From positions 5,676,066 to 5,740,065 of the forward strand of contig NZ_CP024866.1 of assembly GCF_004136015.1 (NCBI RefSeq): a stretch of DNA of 64,000 nucleotides, given 5' to 3'. Under the pieces are notes generated by a model. The model made no database searches. It saw only the letters and a list, made by a program, of their open reading frames with translations, and was not told the DNA's origin. The stretch is from Pseudomonas sp. ACM7. Its GTDB lineage: Bacteria > Pseudomonadota > Gammaproteobacteria > Pseudomonadales > Pseudomonadaceae. Below, piece after piece: positions 18,672 through 27,873 of this stretch. Positions within the stretch are counted from its first letter, which is position 1. The number at the start of each line of letters is the position of its first letter. Both the position numbers and the translations under genes were made by a program.

Positions 18672-19157
18672 ATGGCGGATATCCGCGATCTGTCGATCGT
18701 GCTTGATCGTATCGATCAGGCAATCATCGAAGTGCTGCGCCACGAAGGGCGCATCACTTATCAAAAGCTTTCCGAGCGCGTGCACCTGACGCCCAGGCCG
18801 TACCTGGAACGGGTGCGCAAGCTCGAACAGCTCGGGGTCATTCGTGGGTATGGCGCGATTCTCGATGAAAAGAAGCTGACACCAGGCTTGTCGTTGCTGG
18901 TGCTGGTGCTGGTTGCGTTGTCGAACCAGAGTGGGCGGGCGGCGCAAAAGGCTTTCGAAGCCAAGGTCCGCGCCTGCTCGCAGGTGCTGGAATGTCGGTT
19001 GATCAGCGGCGCGTTCGACTACAGCTTGCGCATGCGTTGCCGGGACATGGAGCATTACCGGGTGCTGACAGAGGTCTGGTTCGATGACCCGGATTTGCAC
19101 ATCGACAAGTTGGTCAGCCATCCGGAATTGGCGATGGTCAAGACCACGATGGAATAG
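18672..19157 (+). CDS. Lrp/AsnC-family transcriptional regulator
   Basis: A 161-residue regulator. The N-terminal winged helix is seen in L-D-R-I-D-Q-A-I-I-E-V-L and I-T-Y-Q-K-L-S-E-R-V-H-L-T. The C-terminal RAM domain (about 70-155) senses amino acids in the family. The gene appears intact, with no internal stop. Its neighbours are a tail of an amino-acid ABC ATPase, a start of ctlX and a piece of arginine succinyltransferase, so it probably once controlled arginine-related genes that are now gone. It may now regulate targets elsewhere or nothing. Confidence 0.88.
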   Translation: MADIRDLSIVLDRIDQAIIEVLRHEGRITYQKLSERVHLTPRPYLERVRKLEQLGVIRGYGAILDEKKLTPGLSLLVLVLVALSNQSGRAAQKAFEAKVRACSQVLECRLISGAFDYSLRMRCRDMEHYRVLTEVWFDDPDLHIDKLVSHPELAMVKTTME

Positions 19158-19323
19158 AAGCAAGATCAAGATCAAAGGATCGCTGCCTTCGGCACTCGCC
19201 GAATCGGCTGGGCCACACACGTTTTTCAGCCGTTTCCATCACGCCGCCGCCACTGATCAACCGGGTTTTCCAGCCTGCGAAACAGACAATGAGTACCTCT
19301 TAACCCTCATTGAATCTGTGCCC

Positions 19324-19404
19324 ATGCAAACCACCAATACCGTTTTGATGATTCGCCCGACACGTTTCTCCTTCAATCAGGACACGGCGGCGAACAACCG
19401 TTTC
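19324..19404 (+). pseudogene. 5' remnant of ctlX-like amidinohydrolase gene
   Basis: An ATG at 19324 starts M-Q-T-T-N-T-V-L-M-I-R-P-T-R-F and continues F-N-Q-D-T-A-A-N-N-R-F. This is the conserved beginning of CtlX, a citrulline/arginine-type amidinohydrolase of about 300 residues. After 27 codons the family match ends at a junction, and the frame stops at 19458. The following sequence belongs to an arginine succinyltransferase in another frame. The assignment is from memory of the family start. Confidence 0.65.
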
Positions 19405-19781
19405 CCCATTCGGAGCTGTGTTCGCTGTTTCTGCATGCCGATCACCGCAGCGGTCTGAACGGGCGTTTGCTGTCCAAGGCGCGGTTCCTGTTTCGGGCGG
19501 AATTTCGTCAGCATTTCGGGGAGAAGGTGATCGCCGAGATGCGCGGCTACTCGGACGAAGAGGGCGTTTCACCGTTCTGGGAAGGTCTGGGGCGGCACTT
19601 CTTCAAGATGGATTTTGCCGATGCCGACTACCTGACCGGGCTGGGTAACAAGACCTTCACCGCCGAGCTGATGCCCAAGTTTCCGCTGCCGACTTGCCTG
19701 TTGCCTGAAGCCGCAAGAACCGTCATCGGTCGCGTTCATCCCAACACCGAACCGGCGCTGGGCATGCTCAAGGCTGCATAA
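19405..19781 (+). pseudogene. Internal remnant of arginine N-succinyltransferase (astA/aruF/aruG)
   Basis: About 125 codons from the middle of AstA: S-E-L-C-S-L-F-L-H-A-D-H-R-S-G-L, L-L-S-K-A-R-F-L-F-R-A-E-F, F-W-E-G-L-G-R-H-F-F-K-M-D-F and I-G-R-V-H-P-N-T-E-P-A-L-G-M-L-K. The enzyme succinylates arginine in the first step of the AST pathway and is about 340 residues. The first third and the last quarter are missing. The end is a TAA directly after the M-L-K-A stretch, followed by a repeat element. Confidence 0.85.
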
Positions 19782-19789
19782 CGCGATCC

Positions 19790-19934
19790 GTAGCAGCTGC
19801 CGAGCCTGCGAGGCTGCGTTCGGCGGCGAAGCCGTCGTGAAATCAAGCAGCGTGGTGTATCAGGAAGACCGTGCATGCGGGGTTTACGACGGCTTCGCCG
19901 CCGACCGCAGCCTCGCAGGCTCGGCAGCTGCTAC
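19790..19934. repeat. Long inverted repeat (family C)
   Basis: Arms of about 49 bases at 19790-19838 and 19886-19934 pair almost perfectly (outer GTAGCAGCTGCCGAGCCTGC, inner CGGCGGCGAAGCCGTCGT). The sequence differs from families A and B. It lies between the astA remnant and the HPP gene, so it could also end transcription from both sides. Confidence 0.85.
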
Positions 19935-19950
19935 AAGGACCGTGGTGTTG

Positions 19951-20658
19951 TCAGATTCTGCGGCTCAGTACTTCACCAATACTGCGCCGTTTGGCATGCA
20001 ACTCACTGGCATGGATCAACTGTTCGAGGTCTTCGGGGGTGACGTCGAAGAAGGCTTCCATGTCCGCCAGGGCCAGTTTCAGGTCCTGGGCGGTGATCGC
20101 CTGGCTGTCGGTGGGCGGGTGGTCGGCGGGCACCCTGGACAACGGTTCGCTGGCGCGTTTTGGGTAACGAATGCGCGTCAGGTTGTTGTAGGCCAGGGCG
20201 CTGAGCAACATGGCCGATGCACCAAGCATCACCGGGCCGAGGGCTTTCCAGCCCAGGGCAATGGTCGCCGGGTCTGCCAATACCAACAGCAACGCCAAGG
20301 CCCCGGCCGGTGGATGCAGGCAACGCAGCCAGCACATTAGAATCAGCGCTATGCCAGCCGCCAGGCAAGCGCTGCCGAGGGTTCGTCCGAGAACGTGAGC
20401 GACCAGCAGTGAAACCACCCCGGCGCTTAGATAACCGCCAAGAATCGACCAGGGCTGGGCGAGGGCGCCGGAGGATACCGCGAACAGCAACACGGCCGAT
20501 GCACCCAGCGGACCGATCAAGTGCTGCGCAACCGGCATGCCGAATACCAGGCTGCAGAGCCAGACGCTGAACATCGTGCCCAAGGACATGCCGATCGCGG
20601 CGCGGCTCCATTCGGAGGGGCGAGTGTTGATGGCGGCGGGAAACCAGCGAGCAAACAT
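19951..20658 (-). CDS. HPP-family membrane protein
   Basis: A 235-residue protein with about five membrane segments (roughly 20-42, 48-66, 70-92, 95-112 and 135-158). The name-giving HPP motif is at residues 115-117 (C-L-H-P-P-A-G-A). The I-G-P-L-G-A-S-A motif is at about 48-55. Some HPP proteins are thought to help nitrite or other anion transport. The tail (T-P-E-D-L-E-Q-L) looks like the linker that leads to CBS domains in longer relatives, but the protein ends there beside a repeat element. Whether this is natural or a truncation cannot be settled here. Confidence 0.8.
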   Translation of the reverse strand: MFARWFPAAINTRPSEWSRAAIGMSLGTMFSVWLCSLVFGMPVAQHLIGPLGASAVLLFAVSSGALAQPWSILGGYLSAGVVSLLVAHVLGRTLGSACLAAGIALILMCWLRCLHPPAGALALLLVLADPATIALGWKALGPVMLGASAMLLSALAYNNLTRIRYPKRASEPLSRVPADHPPTDSQAITAQDLKLALADMEAFFDVTPEDLEQLIHASELHAKRRSIGEVLSRRI

Positions 20659-20817
20659 GAGGCAGACGATCCGTTGAAAAAAACCGAGGCAAAAAAAAGG
20701 CTTAGCTGGGATACCCAGAAAGCCCTTGAAGTTGTTCCAACTATTGGGGGAGGAACGGGCACAGTGTGCCGTTCATTCCTGATGGTGACAAATTCATATT
20801 AATGCAGTTTTAGTGCA

Positions 20818-21996
20818 TTAATTTTGCTGTAATGCCACCCGGCGACCGCTCATGAAACACAGGAAACCGCCCATGGCGGTCAGCGCGCTCAGGGCATAAA
20901 ACATCGTTGGCGCGGGGGTGTGCATCAGCAGGAAACCGCAAATCACCGGGCTGAGGGCACCGCCGAGGGCCGCGAGGTTTTGCGCGCCGTAATAGCTACC
21001 GCGCAGTTCTTCCGGGGCCAGGGTGTCGACGAAGAGGAATTCGGCGGGGTAAATGATCATTTCACCGAAGGTGAAGATGAACATTGCCACGCACCACGAC
21101 ACCAGGCTGTCAGCCAGGCTGAAACCGATCAACCCGACGATGAACAGGCTGGTACCGCCCGCGATCCAGTAACGCAATTGTTCGCGCTTGAGGAAACGGC
21201 CGATCTGGTATTGCAGCAGGATCACGCTGATCGCATTGCAGGCGAGCAGGGCGGCCATGGTTTCCAGTGCCCGTTTGGAGTCATGGGTTACCAGCAGATA
21301 TTGCGACAGGTACAAGGTGAAACGGCCGTGGACCACGGTACTGAGCAGGCAGCCGCAGGTGAACATGATCAGCGTGCGGTCGTTTTTCAGGGTGACCAGC
21401 GTCTTGAGAAAACTCGCGGGCTGGCCAATCGCGGGTGCCTGGGCCGAGTCCTTCGGTATCCCGATCATCAGGAAAATACTGAAGAACGCGATGCCACCGG
21501 CGATCAGGAACGGTGCAATCGGGTACACGCCGGCAATCACCACGCCCAGCATCGGGCCGGTGGCGTAGCCGATGTTGGTCAAGGTGTAGCGCAGGGAAAA
21601 CGCCTTGGCGCGCTGGCCCATGGGCAGGTTTTCGCTGAGGATCGCCTTCGAGCCGATCAGGAACAGCGCCGAGGCGGTTTCGGTGATCACCAGGGTGGCG
21701 GTGGTCAGGTAGAGGTTTTCGGCGAAGGTCAGCAGCACGAAGCCGATGGCGCTGGAGAGCATCGCGAGGATCAGCAGTCGGCGCTTCTCGAGGCGGTCGA
21801 TGATGTAACCGCCGTAGAGCGCGAGCAGGGTGGCGATAAACACCGCGATGCCCAGCAGCAAGCCAACATCCTGTTGGTTGAGGCCGAGTTTGTTGCTCAG
21901 GAACAACGTCAGCAGCGGGCTGGTGATGGCGCGGCTGACGACGATGGTCAGCGAAACGATCATCAACCGGCGGATAACGAGTGAGTAAGTGGCCAC
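20818..21996 (-). CDS. Major facilitator superfamily transporter
   Basis: A 392-residue transporter with about 12 hydrophobic segments. The loop after segment 2 (G-G-Y-I-I-D-R-L-E-K-R-R) is the MFS motif A. The substrate is unknown, and the sequence is closest to the drug/efflux-like branch. The start is set at GTG 21996 (V-A-T-Y-S-L-V-I-R-R), with AAGGAT about 12 bases upstream. An ATG at 21963 lacks a ribosome site. The open frame continues upstream into a REP element, which is not coding. Confidence 0.83.
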   Translation of the reverse strand: MATYSLVIRRLMIVSLTIVVSRAITSPLLTLFLSNKLGLNQQDVGLLLGIAVFIATLLALYGGYIIDRLEKRRLLILAMLSSAIGFVLLTFAENLYLTTATLVITETASALFLIGSKAILSENLPMGQRAKAFSLRYTLTNIGYATGPMLGVVIAGVYPIAPFLIAGGIAFFSIFLMIGIPKDSAQAPAIGQPASFLKTLVTLKNDRTLIMFTCGCLLSTVVHGRFTLYLSQYLLVTHDSKRALETMAALLACNAISVILLQYQIGRFLKREQLRYWIAGGTSLFIVGLIGFSLADSLVSWCVAMFIFTFGEMIIYPAEFLFVDTLAPEELRGSYYGAQNLAALGGALSPVICGFLLMHTPAPTMFYALSALTAMGGFLCFMSGRRVALQQN

Positions 21997-22057
21997 GGTG
22001 GGGCAAATATCCTTATTTAGATTCTGCAGTGTTCGACGTAAAACCGAGTCGCTACCA

Positions 22058-22121
22058 TTCGCGAGCAAGCCCGCTCCCACATTTGGAATGCATTCCCCTG
22101 TGGGAGCGAGCTTGCTCGCGA
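22058..22121. repeat. REP-type inverted repeat pair (family A)
   Basis: Opposed units at about 22058-22081 and 22099-22121 with a short loop, upstream of the MFS gene. The second unit carries the GAGCGAGCTTGCTCGCGA variant. Confidence 0.88.
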
Positions 22122-22147
22122 TGAGGCCGGCTCAGGCAACCCCGTAC

Positions 22148-22407
22148 TCAAGTCAGCCACCGATCCAGCGAACGAACCGATTCAAGCGTTTCCAACCGCC
22201 ATAACTGCTCAAGCAGTTCTTGCGCCTGATCCCCTCATCCGTCTCGATTGCCCGGCGATGTTGTTCGGCATCGGTCACCTGCGCATCGGCAAGCCAGGCC
22301 AGCGAAGGGTCGCAGCGAAACAACTCGGCCGCCGAACGTTCGATAGCGGGGAGGGCAGTGGCGTCGATAGATCGGGCACGGCGCAAGATAATCATCATGT
22401 TAATCAC
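22148..22407 (-). pseudogene. Broken GNAT-family acetyltransferase gene
   Basis: The first 54 or so codons (I-I-L-R-R-A-R-S-I-D-A-T-A-L-P-A-I-E-R-S) are the start of a GNAT N-acetyltransferase, ending at about H-R-R-A-I-E-T. The acetyl-CoA-binding core is missing. In a different frame, the last 75 bases read E-L-L-E-Q-L-W-R-L-E-T-L-E-S-V-R-S-L and stop at 22148. This looks like the C-terminal helix of the same or another protein. The two pieces are out of frame, so a deletion is the simplest explanation. Confidence 0.65.
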
Positions 22408-22413
22408 GGTTCA

Positions 22414-22518
22414 TGTAGGAGCTGCCGAAGGCTGCGATCTTTTGATCTTATTCTTTTAGCGCCTCAGCTATTGTTGAAGATCAAAATCAAAAGATCGCAG
22501 CCTTCGGCAGCTCCTACA
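22414..22518. repeat. Inverted repeat (family B) reaching into a stop codon
   Basis: Arms at about 22414-22449 and 22477-22518 (core AGGAGCTGCCGAAGGCTGCG) with a 27-base loop. The right arm contains the TAG stop codon (22514-22516) of the glycosyltransferase gene, so the element sits exactly at the 3' end of the arn operon and probably terminates it. Confidence 0.87.
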
Positions 22519-24136
22519 GGGGATTGAGGTGCAGCAACACGTAATCGTTTTTATCGAAACGGCCGCTCAAAATGGGCGGCAACGCACCCAACGGCGTGCC
22601 CTGCAGGGCGCGGTAGTCGTTTTCATCCATCATCAGCCAATGCGGCCCCTGAAGGTTTTCCAGTTCTTGGGTCGATTCGGTGAAAATCGGCTGTAAGTCC
22701 TGCTCGATGTTGACCATGAACTTGATCGCCTTGGCGTCTTTACCCATGACATGCAACACCAGCGGTGCCGGGTCTTTTTGTACGAGCGCAAATGCCGCAC
22801 GGCTGAAGGTCCGGGTATCGTAGAGTCGGCGTTCGACCGGTTCGAATACCAGAATGTAGACCGACCACAGCGCCAGGACTGCGCAAAACGCAAGTGTTTG
22901 CGCCCGCCAGCGCGGTCGTACAAGCACCGCCAGGGCAATGACTTGCAGCACGCCGAGAATGATCAGTATCGAAGTCAGCGTTGTTAGTTCATCGGGAAAC
23001 CGTCGCTGGGCGACCAGCAGTCCGCCGATCAGCAGGGCAGGGATCACTAGCCACAGCCCTTGCATCAACCCCCGCAACCACTCGAAAACCCGACCTTGCG
23101 CCACCTGAAACGGATACGCCGCAATGATCGCCGCCATGGGCAACATCGGCAGCAGGTAGCGGGCCTTTTTTGCCTGGGGGATCGAGAGCCCGACCATCAC
23201 GATCAGGCCGGCGGCCGTGCAGTACTGCAACAGGCGCAACGCAGGACCCGCCTGCCGAGGCGTTGTCAGCCAGACGGCGGCCAGTACCAGCAACGCCAAC
23301 GGATACGCGAGCGCATAGTTGCCCACCGAGCCGGTGAAGTAATACAGCGAACCGCTGACACCTTCGCTACCGTCCATGCGCCCCATGAACTGCATGCGCA
23401 CCACGTCGTGCATGAAGTCCGGGCCGCCGATGGTTTCCGCCAGCCACAGCAGCACGCCAACGCACACGGCCAGCAGCACCGACGCCATCAGGCCAAAACC
23501 AAAAAATTTCTGCCATTGTCGATTGAGCAAGAAATAGCTGCACAGCATGCCCGTGGGAATCACCAGCCCGATCGGTCCACGAATCCCGAAGCCCAGCAGC
23601 AACAAGGCAAAGATCAGCCACCACCGGCGCTTTGCTGCGAAATGATCGACGGCATAACCCAGGTAGAACACTGAAAAAGCCACCGCCGCGAGCATCAAAT
23701 CCAGGGACACGGCACGGGTTTCGGTGACAAAGGTGTTGGTCAGTGTCATCAGGGCGATGCTCAGCAACGCCCAGCGCTGGGAGTAGGGCGCCAGTAGCCG
23801 GTACATCAACGTGACGATCACCGCCCCGGCTATGGCGCTCGGCAACCAGGCAGTCAAACTGTTGACCTGCCCGAACGGCAGCGACAGCAGCCAGGTGAAA
23901 AGCGTCGAAAGCGCCGAATAGTCCGCATACGGCTGGCCATAGGTAGTCGGAAAAAAGGACGGCCCGTGGCGCAACATTTCCTGAGCGAACAGCACAAAAC
24001 GCGAATCGAAGCCGATCACTGCCTGCTGATACACCCCGGCGCTGAACAGCAGCAGCGCCAACAGCCCTATGCCTAGAGACTGTCGGCGGATACCGGGTGA
24101 TATCGAAATCAAGCGATGACCGAAGCAGCGGGCCAC
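22514..24136 (-). CDS. GT39/ArnT-like membrane glycosyltransferase
   Basis: A 540-residue protein with about 11 membrane segments. The first periplasmic loop carries the acidic motif D-S-R-F-V-L-F-A-Q-E-M, as in dolichyl-phosphate-mannose-type (GT39) and ArnT enzymes. It would transfer a sugar from an undecaprenyl-phosphate carrier in the periplasm. The start codon lies 28 bases inside the 3' end of ugd, so it is the last gene of the arn operon. The target may be lipid A, another glycan or a protein. ATG 24136 is the only convenient start, but a shorter protein is possible. Confidence 0.78.
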   Translation of the reverse strand: MARCFGHRLISISPGIRRQSLGIGLLALLLFSAGVYQQAVIGFDSRFVLFAQEMLRHGPSFFPTTYGQPYADYSALSTLFTWLLSLPFGQVNSLTAWLPSAIAGAVIVTLMYRLLAPYSQRWALLSIALMTLTNTFVTETRAVSLDLMLAAVAFSVFYLGYAVDHFAAKRRWWLIFALLLLGFGIRGPIGLVIPTGMLCSYFLLNRQWQKFFGFGLMASVLLAVCVGVLLWLAETIGGPDFMHDVVRMQFMGRMDGSEGVSGSLYYFTGSVGNYALAYPLALLVLAAVWLTTPRQAGPALRLLQYCTAAGLIVMVGLSIPQAKKARYLLPMLPMAAIIAAYPFQVAQGRVFEWLRGLMQGLWLVIPALLIGGLLVAQRRFPDELTTLTSILIILGVLQVIALAVLVRPRWRAQTLAFCAVLALWSVYILVFEPVERRLYDTRTFSRAAFALVQKDPAPLVLHVMGKDAKAIKFMVNIEQDLQPIFTESTQELENLQGPHWLMMDENDYRALQGTPLGALPPILSGRFDKNDYVLLHLNPL

Positions 24137-25488
24137 TGCTGATGCGGAATCGGCAGATTGCGCGATTCACCGCGACCCATCGGGAAGTACTTGAAGCCGG
24201 CGCGAGCGAGGCGATCGGCGTCGTAGAGGTTGCGTCCGTCGAAGATCACCGGTGCGTTAAGCCGCTGCTGGATCAGGCTGAAATCCGGGGCCTTGAACTG
24301 CTGCCATTCGGTGCAGATGATCAACGCGTCAGCGCCGGACAATACCGATTCCGGTGTGCCCATGAGCATCAACTTGGGTTCATCGGGATACAGTTGCTGG
24401 GTTTCCTGCATGGCTTCCGGGTCGAACGCGCGGACGTTGGCCCCGGCGGCCCACAGCGATTCCAGCAGCACCCGACTCGGTGCATCGCGCATGTCGTCGG
24501 TGTTCGGTTTGAATGCCAGGCCCCACACGGCAAAGGTCCTGCCGCGCAAATCGCCCTTGTAGAACGCGTTGATGCGTTCGAACAGCTTGTGCTTCTGGCG
24601 CTGGTTGATCGCTTCCACCGCTTGCAGCAGATCGCTGGAGCAATGCGCCTCTTCAGCACTGTGGATCAGCGCGCGCATGTCCTTGGGAAAGCACGAGCCG
24701 CCATAACCGCAACCGGGGTAGATGAAGTGATAGCCAATGCGCGAATCGGCGCCGATGCCCAGGCGCACCGATTCGATGTCGGCGCCCAGGTGTTCGGCCA
24801 GTTCGGCGATCTGGTTGATGAAGCTGATCTTGGTCGCCAGCATGCAGTTGGCGGCGTACTTGGTCAGCTCGGCGCTGCGCAGGTCCATGAACATGACCCG
24901 GTCATGGTTGCGGTTGAAGGGCGCGTAGAGGTCACGCATCACGTCACGCACTTCATCGCGTTCGCAGCCGATGATGATCCGGTCCGGGCGCCGGCAATCG
25001 GCCACGGCCGAGCCTTCTTTCAAAAATTCCGGGTTGGAGACGATATCGAACTGCAGCAAGCGGCCGACCTTGATCAGGCACTTGTCGATATGCGCGCGCA
25101 AGGTGTCACCCGTGCCCACCGGCACCGTGGATTTCTCCACCAGAATCACCGGTTGTTCACGATGACGCGCCACGGCTTCTCCCACCGACAGCACATAACT
25201 CAGATCCGCCGAACCGTCGTCCCGGGACGGTGTGCCGACGGCGATAAACAACACCTGACCATGCTGCACTGCGAGTTTTTCGTCGGTGGTGAACTGTAGA
25301 CGTTTGGCGTCCAGGCCTTCGCGCACCAGGCTGGCCAGCCCCGGTTCGAAAATGCTCACGTGGCCTTGTTGCAACAGCTCGATTTTCTTCTCGTCAATGT
25401 CCATGCAGACCACGTCGTGGCCAACTTCTGCCAGGACGGCGGCTTGCACCAGACCAACGTAACCGCTACCAAATACACTGATTTTCAT
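24109..25488 (-). CDS. ugd: UDP-glucose 6-dehydrogenase
   Basis: A 459-residue NAD enzyme that oxidises UDP-glucose to UDP-glucuronate, the precursor for L-Ara4N. The N-terminal Rossmann motif is G-S-G-Y-V-G-L-V (8-15). The catalytic cysteine is in Y-G-G-S-C-F-P-K-D. The C-terminal UDP-binding part includes [13 protein letters not shown]. The start overlaps the arnF stop by 4 bases. Placement inside the arn operon links it to lipid A modification, but it may also supply UDP-glucuronate for exopolysaccharide. Confidence 0.96.
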   Translation of the reverse strand: MKISVFGSGYVGLVQAAVLAEVGHDVVCMDIDEKKIELLQQGHVSIFEPGLASLVREGLDAKRLQFTTDEKLAVQHGQVLFIAVGTPSRDDGSADLSYVLSVGEAVARHREQPVILVEKSTVPVGTGDTLRAHIDKCLIKVGRLLQFDIVSNPEFLKEGSAVADCRRPDRIIIGCERDEVRDVMRDLYAPFNRNHDRVMFMDLRSAELTKYAANCMLATKISFINQIAELAEHLGADIESVRLGIGADSRIGYHFIYPGCGYGGSCFPKDMRALIHSAEEAHCSSDLLQAVEAINQRQKHKLFERINAFYKGDLRGRTFAVWGLAFKPNTDDMRDAPSRVLLESLWAAGANVRAFDPEAMQETQQLYPDEPKLMLMGTPESVLSGADALIICTEWQQFKAPDFSLIQQRLNAPVIFDGRNLYDADRLARAGFKYFPMGRGESRNLPIPHQQWPAASVIA

Positions 25489-25886
25489 GGGGCACTCCTG
25501 AGTTCGCGCGCGCGAGCAGGCCGAGAGTTAATGGTAATGACACCGAGGATGACCAGGGCCACCCCGATGGTTTTTGAAAGGCTGAATGCTTCGTTGAACA
25601 GCGGCAGGCTGGCGGCCAGCAAGTACACCAGCGCGTAGCTGATGCTCAGCAGCGAATAAGCCCGGCCCAGCGGTAAATCCCGCAGGGCGGCAAGCCAGCT
25701 AAGCATCGACAGGGCGTAAGCAAGAATGGCGACCAGCACCACGGCGACAGCGGACAGATCGATGCTGGTGGTGAACCAGTGCTCGGGCGATGGCAGGCGG
25801 CTCATGCTCCAGCGCATGCCCAGTTGCGCAGCACTGACCAGCAGCACGCTGCCCAGCGCGAAGGTAATTCCGCGACGCAGGTTCAT
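25485..25886 (-). CDS. arnF: Undecaprenyl-phosphate-L-Ara4N flippase subunit ArnF
   Basis: A 133-residue four-helix protein of the small multidrug-resistance/EamA-like family. It partners ArnE to flip L-Ara4N-undecaprenyl phosphate across the inner membrane. Helices lie at about 7-26, 43-66, 74-95 and 100-120. ATG 25886 overlaps the arnE stop (ATGA). The order arnT-arnE-arnF-ugd is the one common in pseudomonads. Confidence 0.92.
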   Translation of the reverse strand: MNLRRGITFALGSVLLVSAAQLGMRWSMSRLPSPEHWFTTSIDLSAVAVVLVAILAYALSMLSWLAALRDLPLGRAYSLLSISYALVYLLAASLPLFNEAFSLSKTIGVALVILGVITINSRPARARELRSAP

Positions 25887-26227
25887 GTGTGTTGCCCCAG
25901 CAGCACCACGCCACCGATCACCAGCGCAACACCCAACCAGTGGCGACGGTCGATGGTTTCGTGGAAAACGAAGCGGGCGACCAGGGTGATCAGTACGAAA
26001 TTGAGGCTCAGCATCGGGTAGGCAATGCCGACTTCGAGGCGCTGCAACACCAGCAGCCACACCAGCAAGCCCAATCCCAGAGAGACGAGCGCCAGCCACA
26101 GCCACGGCGAACGCAGTTTCTCGCTCCAGAGCGACGCCTTGTCGCGCCAGCTTTCCACAGCGTACTTTTGGGCGATCTGGCCCAGACAGGTCAGCAGGCA
26201 GGCGGCCAAGAGCAGTAACAGGCTCAT
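25883..26227 (-). CDS. arnE: Undecaprenyl-phosphate-L-Ara4N flippase subunit ArnE
   Basis: A 114-residue protein with four membrane helices (about 2-18, 40-60, 64-85 and 92-111). It resembles small multidrug-resistance proteins and forms the flippase with ArnF. The motif [11 protein letters not shown] is typical of ArnE. It overlaps arnT and arnF by 4 bases each. Confidence 0.93.
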   Translation of the reverse strand: MSLLLLLAACLLTCLGQIAQKYAVESWRDKASLWSEKLRSPWLWLALVSLGLGLLVWLLVLQRLEVGIAYPMLSLNFVLITLVARFVFHETIDRRHWLGVALVIGGVVLLGQHT

Positions 26228-27873
26228 GACGCCTCCTGAGGAAAAATCAGAATCACAATGTTGCCTTGTTCATAACGCTTGCCATCCTTGGGCAGCAGTT
26301 CGATTTCGCGCAGTTCGTCGTCACCCTTGATGCGCATGACCACGCCGACCGAACCGCTCTGGCGGGCGTCGCGCATCCAAGCTTGAACCTGGTGCGGGTC
26401 GACTTGCTGCTGTGCGCCGTCAGGATAGGCGAGGCCATATTTCAATTCGCCTATCGTGTTGTACAACGCCACGTCCGGGCGTTTCAGGCGCCAGGCCAAC
26501 GCCCCGGCGGCGCCGAGGTCGTTGCTCAGCAACTGGTCGGTCTGGCCGAGCTCCTGGGCATGCTCGAGGATGAATTGATCGGGCATCTTGTTGGCGACCA
26601 CCGACTCGGGCATCCCGGCCGGCAACAGGCCGATCAGCAGCAGACTGCCGAAGGCTGGCGCCGCCCAGCATTGCAAAGGTCTGAAGGCTTGCAGCAGGTT
26701 GGCCATGATCCAGCCGGTCAGACCGATGAACACCAGCACCAGGTTGTGCAGTTCATGGTTGTAGAGCGGTTTTTTCAGTTGCAGGTAGACCAGGGCCACC
26801 AGGATCGTCAGGCCCAGCAGCAGGTTCAGCAGACCATTGATGCCCAGTACCCGGCCTTGCTCAAGCTTCAAGCGGTCCACCAGTGCGTGGCCCAGCAGCA
26901 ACGCCAGCGGCAGCAGGCACGGCAGGATGTAGCTGGGCAATTTTCCTTTGCTGAGGCTGAAAAAAATCAGCGGCATCAGCAGCCACAGCAGCAGGAAAGC
27001 GATGTTGGCCTGGCGTCGTGTGTCCCACGCCTGTTTCAGCGCCGACGGCAGCAACGCCACCCACGGCAGACTGAACGCCACCAGCAACGGCAAATAGAAC
27101 CACCACGGCGCATCATGCTGGGCGTCATCGCCGGCGAAGCGGCGAATGTGTTCGTGCCAGAAGAAGAACCGCCAGTAATCGGGCTCCTGCGCGTGCACCG
27201 CCAAGACCCACGGCAAGCTGACGGCGATGGCCACGACAATCGCCAACGGACCGTAGATCAGCAGTTCACGCCAGCGTTTTTGCCAGATCATCCAGGGCAG
27301 GGCGATCAGCACCGGCAGCAGCCAGGCGAGAAAGCCCTTGGTCATGAACCCCATGCCGCAGGCCAGGCCCAACACCGCCCAACCGATCAGGTGCTGGCCA
27401 CGGCTGACGCTGTCCAGGGCAAACCACAAGGCAACCAGGCTCAAATTGACCCAGAACGTGAATTGCGGATCGAGGTTGGCGTAGCCCGCGGCGCCAGCGA
27501 TGACGGTGAGACTCATGTACAGCAGCGCGCAGGCAAAACTCTTGCGTGGTTCGTTCCAGAGCCGGCGGGCGATCAGGTAGCACAGCAACACACTCAACCC
27601 GGTGCTCATCGCGGAAGCAAACCGCACGCCGAACAGGTTGTCGCCAAACAACGCTTGGCTGGCGGCGATCATCCAGTAACCGGCCACCGGTTTTTCGAAA
27701 TAGCGCAGGCTCATGAAATGCGGCGACACCCAGTTGCCGCTCAGGAGCATGTCCTGGCTGATCTGGGCGTAGCGGGTTTCGTCGGGAATCCATAAGCCAT
27801 GGCTGCCCAGCGGCAGCAGGTACGCCAGAGCAAAGATAGCCAGCAACAACGGTAATGCCCAGCGCTTGCTCAT
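26224..27873 (-). CDS. arnT: L-Ara4N lipid A transferase ArnT (first copy)
   Basis: A 549-residue GT83 enzyme that moves L-Ara4N from undecaprenyl phosphate to lipid A phosphates in the periplasm, giving resistance to polymyxin and cationic peptides. E. coli ArnT is 550 residues. There are about 12 membrane helices. The first loop holds [12 protein letters not shown] with the essential D-E-x-R, and F-E-K-P follows. The C-terminal periplasmic domain includes [11 protein letters not shown]. The start overlaps the arnD stop (ATGA). A second copy lies at 39939. Confidence 0.96.
   Translation of the reverse strand: MSKRWALPLLLAIFALAYLLPLGSHGLWIPDETRYAQISQDMLLSGNWVSPHFMSLRYFEKPVAGYWMIAASQALFGDNLFGVRFASAMSTGLSVLLCYLIARRLWNEPRKSFACALLYMSLTVIAGAAGYANLDPQFTFWVNLSLVALWFALDSVSRGQHLIGWAVLGLACGMGFMTKGFLAWLLPVLIALPWMIWQKRWRELLIYGPLAIVVAIAVSLPWVLAVHAQEPDYWRFFFWHEHIRRFAGDDAQHDAPWWFYLPLLVAFSLPWVALLPSALKQAWDTRRQANIAFLLLWLLMPLIFFSLSKGKLPSYILPCLLPLALLLGHALVDRLKLEQGRVLGINGLLNLLLGLTILVALVYLQLKKPLYNHELHNLVLVFIGLTGWIMANLLQAFRPLQCWAAPAFGSLLLIGLLPAGMPESVVANKMPDQFILEHAQELGQTDQLLSNDLGAAGALAWRLKRPDVALYNTIGELKYGLAYPDGAQQQVDPHQVQAWMRDARQSGSVGVVMRIKGDDELREIELLPKDGKRYEQGNIVILIFPQEAS

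Noticed and set aside
26266..27795. 509-codon open frame on the plus strand opposite arnT
   Set aside because: Rich in Q, H, R and A with no family resemblance. It is the antisense shadow of a well-recognised gene in GC-rich DNA.
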